Assembly: GCA_016296655.1 (NCBI GenBank)
Contig: JAEDIW010000069.1
Location: forward strand, 1 to 8,588
Source of the DNA: Treponema sp.
GTDB lineage: Bacteria > Spirochaetota > Spirochaetia > Treponematales > Treponemataceae
DNA: 8,588 nt
Direction of reading: 5' to 3'
Made by a program: the position numbers and the translations under genes. The notes under the pieces were generated by a model. That model was not told where the DNA came from. It did no database searches and saw only the letters and a program-made list of their open reading frames with translations. Shown in pieces: positions 5,113-8,588 of the stretch. Numbering within the stretch: the stretch's first letter is position 1; each line of letters begins with the position of its first letter.

Positions 5113-5526
5113 ATGGCAAAAACAGTAATTGTGTATGCAAGTACAACTGGTAACACAGAAGCAATGGCAAATGCCATTAAAGAAGGCTGCGCTGATGCTG
5201 ATATTTTTGCAGTTTCAGAAATTTCAGCAGAACAGCTTGCAGGATATGATACATTGATTCTTGGAAGTCCAGCCATGGGCAGTGAAGTTCTGGAAGATTC
5301 AATGGAAAGTCTTTTTACAGAGCTGGAAGGCAGTATTGCCGGCAAAAAAGTTGCCCTGTTCGGTTCCTATGAGTGGGGCGACGGACAGTGGATTCGCGAC
5401 TGGGCTGACCGTGTTACAACTGCCGGCGCAGTTCTAATCGGTGAACCGCTGAAAGTTCAGGCAACACCTGATGAACAGGCTCTTGAGCTTTGCCGTCAGT
5501 TTGGCAATTCAGCAGCTTCGGCATAA
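5113..5526 (+). CDS. Short-chain flavodoxin
   Basis: This 137-aa cytoplasmic FMN protein is a low-potential one-electron carrier that can stand in for ferredoxin when iron is scarce. The phosphate-binding loop STTGNTEAM (10-18) follows strand TVIVYA. The first isoalloxazine loop is GSPAMGSEVLED (about 51-62) and the second is FGSYEWGDGQWIRDW (about 83-97), with an aromatic (Tyr/Trp) positioned to stack on FMN. Length and both loops match clostridial short-chain flavodoxins such as that of C. beijerinckii. GGGAG at 5102-5106 gives the start. It follows DUF3793 and faces feoB tail to tail, consistent with an iron-starvation set. Confidence 0.95.
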   Translation: MAKTVIVYASTTGNTEAMANAIKEGCADADIFAVSEISAEQLAGYDTLILGSPAMGSEVLEDSMESLFTELEGSIAGKKVALFGSYEWGDGQWIRDWADRVTTAGAVLIGEPLKVQATPDEQALELCRQFGNSAASA

Positions 5527-5601
5527 AAAGAGTAGAGTATACAGTTTTCTAAGATTTCAAAGTGCCCTCTAGGAAATCACCAATCAGCAGATTTTAGGTT
5601 G

Positions 5602-5636
5602 ACACTGAAAAATCTTCAATAGGATTTATTCAGTGT
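5602..5636. other. Hairpin in the flavodoxin 3' untranslated region
   Basis: ACACTGAA (5602-5609) pairs perfectly with TTCAGTGT (5629-5636). With A5628 bulged, AAATC/GATTT (5610-5614 with 5623-5627) extends the stem by five pairs. It is followed by a weak T-rich stretch (TTTCCTT). An upstream TTGACA (5599-5604) overlaps the left arm, but any -10 (TAGGAT, 15 bp away) is poor. It is probably an mRNA 3'-end structure ahead of the main terminator. Confidence 0.4.
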
Positions 5637-5656
5637 TTCCTTAACCAAGTCCGCAG

Positions 5657-5695
5657 GCGGATTAAGATTTACCGTATCTTAATCCGCTTTTTTTT
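5657..5695 (+). terminator. Strong rho-independent terminator for the flavodoxin transcript
   Basis: GCGGATTAAGAT (5657-5668) and ATCTTAATCCGC (5676-5687) form a perfect 12-bp stem with a 7-nt loop, followed by eight T residues (5688-5695). The orientation is plus strand only. Confidence 0.92.
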
Positions 5696-5713
5696 ATGCC
5701 TTCTGCCAGTTAC

Positions 5714-5761
5714 AAAAAAAAAGAAGCTGTTCTGGATGTTTTTGTAAACTTCCAGAACAGC
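5714..5761 (-). terminator. Rho-independent terminator for the minus-strand Feo genes
   Basis: GCTGTTCTGGA (5726-5736) and TCCAGAACAGC (5751-5761) form an 11-bp stem. After one mismatch the stem continues with GTTT/AAAC (5738-5741 with 5746-5749) closing a 4-nt loop. On the minus strand the stem is followed by TTC and nine T residues (the A-run at 5714-5722). It ends transcripts coming from feoB and the Cys-rich gene, back to back with the plus-strand terminator at 5657-5695. Confidence 0.88.
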
Positions 5762-5769
5762 CCCCCCCC
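5761..5769. repeat. Poly-C (poly-G on minus strand) tract, nine bases
   Basis: Nine consecutive C residues directly abut the stem of the minus-strand terminator. Such runs are prone to length change. It is intergenic, so any length change would most likely have little effect. Confidence 0.7.
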
Positions 5770-5781
5770 GCAGTTTTTACA

Positions 5782-5823
5782 TTTTTGCCACCTGCCCGCT
5801 GCATAGTGAACAGGCGGCAAAAA
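5782..5823. other. Intergenic hairpin with A/T-paired ends
   Basis: TTTTTGCC (5782-5789) pairs with GGCAAAAA (5816-5823). After an A/C mismatch, CCTG (5791-5794) pairs with CAGG (5811-5814) around a 16-nt loop. The T and A runs are part of the stem, so the structure could assist termination from either side. The neighbouring stretch to 5890 shows only loose 10-bp AT-rich repeats (ATCATTTGCA, ATTATTTGCA, ATAATCTTCA). Confidence 0.45.
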
Positions 5824-5891
5824 ATTGCAAAAAAGTTTGAATTACCAGCAATCATTTGCAATTATTTGCAATAATCTTCAATTATATGAAA

Positions 5892-6038
5892 CTATTTTGA
5901 ACAGCTGCCTCCAGAACAGCCTGAACATCCACATCCACAGCCACATCCGCATTTATTTGCTTTTTTGTTTTTTATTACTGAACGAAGGCTTATTGCAACA
6001 ACAGCAATTAAAATAGCTAAAACTACAAAAGTACCCAT
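5892..6038 (-). CDS. FeoB-associated Cys-rich membrane protein
   Basis: This 48-aa protein has one N-terminal membrane helix (about 3-18), a basic stretch (RSVIKNKKANK) and a Cys/Gly tail with seven cysteines (30, 32, 34, 36, 38, 41 and 46) in a CGCGCGCGC pattern. It fits the small FeoB-associated Cys-rich membrane protein family found next to feoB in many anaerobes. By charge the Cys tail should be cytoplasmic, where it could receive or buffer Fe(II) leaving FeoB; that role is hypothetical. I chose ATG 6038, since GGGGAG lies six bases upstream (6045-6050) and the protein begins at the membrane segment. An in-frame ATG at 6110 would add 24 residues unlike the family and lacks a comparable ribosome site. 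It is 137 nt downstream of feoB on the same strand. Confidence 0.88.
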   Translation of the reverse strand: MGTFVVLAILIAVVAISLRSVIKNKKANKCGCGCGCGCSGCSGGSCSK

Positions 6039-6069
6039 TCTTTTCTCCCCTAAAAACACCGTGTTAGCG

Positions 6070-6115
6070 GCAACGCACAAAGGCGCTGAATCAAAGTTTA
6101 TGAAGTGCAACGCAC
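6070..6115. repeat. Direct repeat GCAACGCAC in the leader of the Cys-rich gene
   Basis: GCAACGCAC occurs at 6070-6078 and 6107-6115. The second copy is within the dyad GTGC-AAC-GCAC (6105-6115). A further dyad, AACAC-C-GTGTT, lies at 6055-6065 just before the ribosome site. The G+C-rich character stands out in an AT-rich spacer. Function is unknown. Confidence 0.45.
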
Positions 6116-6128
6116 GAAATAAAATTGA

Positions 6129-6162
6129 GTGATAAAATTTACACGGAAGTAAATTTTATCAC
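6129..6162 (-). terminator. Perfect 14-bp hairpin between feoB and the Cys-rich gene
   Basis: GTGATAAAATTTAC (6129-6142) and GTAAATTTTATCAC (6149-6162) are fully complementary across a 6-nt loop. It starts 13 bases after the feoB stop on the minus strand. The sequence that follows on that strand (CTCAATTTTATTTC) is only loosely T-rich, so termination is likely weak. It may instead stabilise the 3' end of feoB mRNA or set the ratio of the two products. Confidence 0.55.
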
Positions 6163-6175
6163 ATCTTCACTTTTC

Positions 6176-8578
6176 CTAAGCTTCTATCTTTTTTTTGTTT
6201 GGATCTTTTCTGAAAATCATGTAAATAAGTACGGCAAGAACTGCCATTCCAAAGACAATTCCAATAAAACCTCCAGTTCCCTTTACGTTTCCTGTAAAAA
6301 GGTTTCCAAACTGATTTACCAGGAATGCAATTACGTAGGCAAAAACACATTCATAGCCAATTGCAAACCAGAACCATTTTGCATTGTTCATTTCACGTTT
6401 AATAGCACCCATTGCCGCAAAACACGGTGCGCAAAGCAAGTTGAAAATCAAGAACGACAAGCCTGTAATTTTTGTGAAAGCCTCAGCCATGTTTGCGTAA
6501 GCTTCTGTTCCGCCGTAAAGAATTCCCATTGTGCCGACAATATTTTCTTTTGCCACAAGACCCGTAATTGAAGCAACCGTTGCCTGCCAGTTTCCCCATC
6601 CAAGCGGACTAAAAAGCCATGCAATTGCACTTCCTGTTTTTGCAAGAATCGAACAATCCATCTGGTCTTCTTCAAGCATTGTAAAACTACCTTCAACCCA
6701 GCCAAAAAACGACAGAAACCAGATTACTATTGTAGAAAGCAGAATAATTGAACCTGCCTTTTTGATGAACGACAATCCCCTTTCCCACATGGAATTCAGA
6801 AGATTTGTTAAAGTTGGCCAATGATATGACGGAAGTTCCATTACGAACGGAGCTACATCACCTGCAAACATTTTTGTTTTTTTCAGCATGATTCCAGAAA
6901 TGATTATTGATGTAATGCCAATGAAGTATGCTCCAGTTGCAATCCATGGAGCTCCACCAAAAATAGCTCCTGCAATCATGGCGATGAACGGAGTTTTTGC
7001 ACCACAAGGAATAAATGTTGTTGTCATGATTGTCATTTTTCTGTCGTGATCGTTTTCAATTGTGCGGCTTGCCATGATTCCAGGAATTCCGCAGCCTGTT
7101 CCAACCAGCATCGGTATGAACGATTTACCAGAAAGCCCGAACCTGCGGAAAATTCTGTCCATAATAAATGCAATTCGTGCCATGTAACCACAAGCTTCAA
7201 GGAAAGCAAGCAGAAAGAACAGTACAAGCATCTGCGGAACAAAACCTATTACAGAACCAACACCTGCAATAATTCCGTCCAGAATAAGTGCTGAAAGCCA
7301 GTCAGCACAGCCGAGAGCTTCAAGCCCAGAACCTATAATTTCAGGAATTCCCGGAATCCATATTCCATAATCTTGCGGAGCAGGCCCCTCTTCGCCATAC
7401 TTTTCAACCATCTTTTTTGCATCTTCAACAGTTTCGCCCGTAATTTCAATCGGTTCGGAAACTTCCAGAGTTTCTTCGTCCTGAACAGTATATGAACTTT
7501 CTCCGTTTTCAAATGCTTCAAGAATTGCCGGTGCATCACCAAATTCCTGGCTAGCTTCTTCGTAAGCTGAAGTTCCTATTCCCAGCAGGTGGAACCCGTC
7601 GCCAAAAAGCCCGTCATTTGCCCAGTCAGTTGCCGCAGCACCTACAGTAACCATGGAAATATAGTAAACAATGAGCATTACAGCCGCAAAAATAGGCAGG
7701 GCAGCCCATCGGTTTGTAATTACCCTGTCAATTTTGTCTGAAATCGTAAGGTTTCCCTCATTAATCTTCTTTCTGACGCAGCTTTTTATAATTGATTCTA
7801 CATATTTATACCGTTCTGCCGTAATAATTGATTCTGAATCGTCATCCAGTTCCTGCTCACATTTTTTTATGTCATTTTCAATATGAGCCAACATCTCTTT
7901 AGAAATTTCAATTCCTTCTACCTGTTTCAACTGTTCAATAGACTTAGAATCCCGTTCAAAAATTTTAACCGAATACCATCGCTGCTTTTCTTCCGGCAGA
8001 CTATGGATGGCAGCTTCTTCGATATGAGCCAGTGTATGCTCTACGCTTGAGTTAAACCTGTGCCTATAAAGCATAGGTTTTCCATTTTTTGCTAATTCAA
8101 CAGCAGCTTTTGCAGCTTCAATGCAGCCTTTCCCCTTTAATGCAGAAATTTCAAAAACCGGACAACCTAAAGCCTCTTCCATTTCCTTAATATGAATTTT
8201 GTCCCCATTTTTTCGAACAACATCCATCATGTTTACAGCAATTACCATCGGAATGCCAAGTTCTGCAAGCTGTGTCGTAAGATACAGGTTTCTTTCAAGA
8301 TTTGTGCCATCAACAATGTTCAGAATTGCATCCGGCCTCTCATTTACAAGAAAATTCCTTGAAACAACTTCTTCCAGTGTATATGGAGAAAGGGAATAAA
8401 TTCCCGGCAAATCCACTATAACAACTTCATTTTCTTTTGAAGTATGCCCCTTCAGTTTTCCTTCCTTTTTTTCAACAGTAACTCCAGGCCAGTTTCCTAC
8501 AAACTGATTTGAACCAGTAAGCACATTGAACAAAGTAGTTTTTCCTGCATTCGGATTTCCCGCAAGTGCAATCTTCAT
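6176..8578 (-). CDS. feoB: Ferrous iron transport protein B (FeoB)
   Basis: This 800-aa inner-membrane Fe(II) transporter has a cytoplasmic G domain. G-motifs are visible: G1 GNPNAGKTT (7-15), G2 Thr34, G3 DLPG (56-59), G4 NMMD (116-119) and G5 SALKG (145-149). A helical GDI-like spacer follows (about 170-280), then the polytopic membrane domain from about residue 292. Gate motifs include LVGTGCGIPGIMASRT (491-506) and TFIPCGAKTPF (521-531), each with a conserved Cys. The C-terminal part resembles clostridial FeoB (NLLCAPCFAAMGAIKREM, 713-730). Between the first and second membrane segments lies an unusually long acidic insertion (about 340-403). Start ATG 8578 has GGAG at 8585-8588, right at the window edge, so the gene is complete but its promoter and any feoA are outside. 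The Cys-rich small gene follows it. Confidence 0.97.
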   Translation of the reverse strand: MKIALAGNPNAGKTTLFNVLTGSNQFVGNWPGVTVEKKEGKLKGHTSKENEVVIVDLPGIYSLSPYTLEEVVSRNFLVNERPDAILNIVDGTNLERNLYLTTQLAELGIPMVIAVNMMDVVRKNGDKIHIKEMEEALGCPVFEISALKGKGCIEAAKAAVELAKNGKPMLYRHRFNSSVEHTLAHIEEAAIHSLPEEKQRWYSVKIFERDSKSIEQLKQVEGIEISKEMLAHIENDIKKCEQELDDDSESIITAERYKYVESIIKSCVRKKINEGNLTISDKIDRVITNRWAALPIFAAVMLIVYYISMVTVGAAATDWANDGLFGDGFHLLGIGTSAYEEASQEFGDAPAILEAFENGESSYTVQDEETLEVSEPIEITGETVEDAKKMVEKYGEEGPAPQDYGIWIPGIPEIIGSGLEALGCADWLSALILDGIIAGVGSVIGFVPQMLVLFFLLAFLEACGYMARIAFIMDRIFRRFGLSGKSFIPMLVGTGCGIPGIMASRTIENDHDRKMTIMTTTFIPCGAKTPFIAMIAGAIFGGAPWIATGAYFIGITSIIISGIMLKKTKMFAGDVAPFVMELPSYHWPTLTNLLNSMWERGLSFIKKAGSIILLSTIVIWFLSFFGWVEGSFTMLEEDQMDCSILAKTGSAIAWLFSPLGWGNWQATVASITGLVAKENIVGTMGILYGGTEAYANMAEAFTKITGLSFLIFNLLCAPCFAAMGAIKREMNNAKWFWFAIGYECVFAYVIAFLVNQFGNLFTGNVKGTGGFIGIVFGMAVLAVLIYMIFRKDPNKKKIEA

Positions 8579-8588
8579 ATTATTCTCC

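Noticed and set aside
5825..6016. 63-codon plus-strand frame between the terminators and the Cys-rich gene
   Set aside because: It is antisense to the Cys-rich coding sequence, begins in AT-rich repeats, and has no ribosome site or recognisable domain.
6039..6110. Upstream ATG at 6110 for the Cys-rich protein
   Set aside because: It would put 24 residues before the membrane helix, lacks a good ribosome site, and the internal ATG 6038 has GGGGAG at ideal spacing.
6125..6571. 148-codon plus-strand frame opposite the feoB 3' end
   Set aside because: It lies antisense to conserved FeoB residues and begins inside the intergenic hairpin, with no ribosome site.

Overview
The window looks like a chromosomal segment from a low-G+C, gut- or oral-type Treponema-like spirochaete. 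This is inferred from the overall gene style: a short group-2-type sigma factor, a YibQ-like deacetylase beside tsaD, and a clostridial-type Feo/flavodoxin/DUF3793 iron set in an AT-rich background. No rRNA or other phylogenetic marker is present, so the genus is a moderate-confidence guess. A Firmicute origin for the iron genes is possible by family resemblance.

Layout. Positions 1-382 are a long gene-free control region holding three evenly spaced TGTATA-N6-TATACA-type inverted repeats, a sigma-70-like promoter between them, and a good match to a sigma-54 (-24/-12) promoter. Positions 383-1213 encode a 276-aa sigma-70-family factor (regions 1.2, 2, 3 and 4, no region 1.1). A separate promoter then precedes a membrane-anchored divergent polysaccharide deacetylase (1376-2632) and tsaD (2663-3679). 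A short DtxR/MntR-family metalloregulator follows (3727-4092). Next come a G+C-rich, palindromic, non-coding element (about 4104-4205) and a strong sigma-70 promoter with TTAGC-type repeats that drives a DUF3793 protein (4359-4928). A hairpin-rich spacer leads to a short-chain flavodoxin (5113-5526). Convergent terminators (5657-5695 on +, 5714-5761 on -) separate these from the minus-strand genes: feoB (8578-6176, complete) and, downstream of it, a 48-aa Cys-rich Feo-associated membrane protein (6038-5892).

How it fits together. The right half is an iron-economy module. It has a metal-sensing repressor with a mixed MntR/DtxR ligand set (Asp7, Glu10, His76, Cys99, Glu102, His103), the ferrous-iron transporter FeoB with its small Cys-rich partner, and two proteins typical of iron-limitation responses (flavodoxin, which can replace ferredoxin, and DUF3793). 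The left half suggests a regulatory cascade in which sigma-54 switches on a smaller alternative sigma factor, reminiscent of RpoN-RpoS in Borrelia. Both regulatory links are inferences from sequence.

Most notable items: the putative sigma-54-driven sigma factor and its 51-bp-phased operator array; altered promoter-melting residues in that sigma factor; the hybrid metal site of the regulator; a roughly 65-residue strongly acidic insertion in the first external loop of FeoB; and the structured G+C-rich element at 4104-4205.
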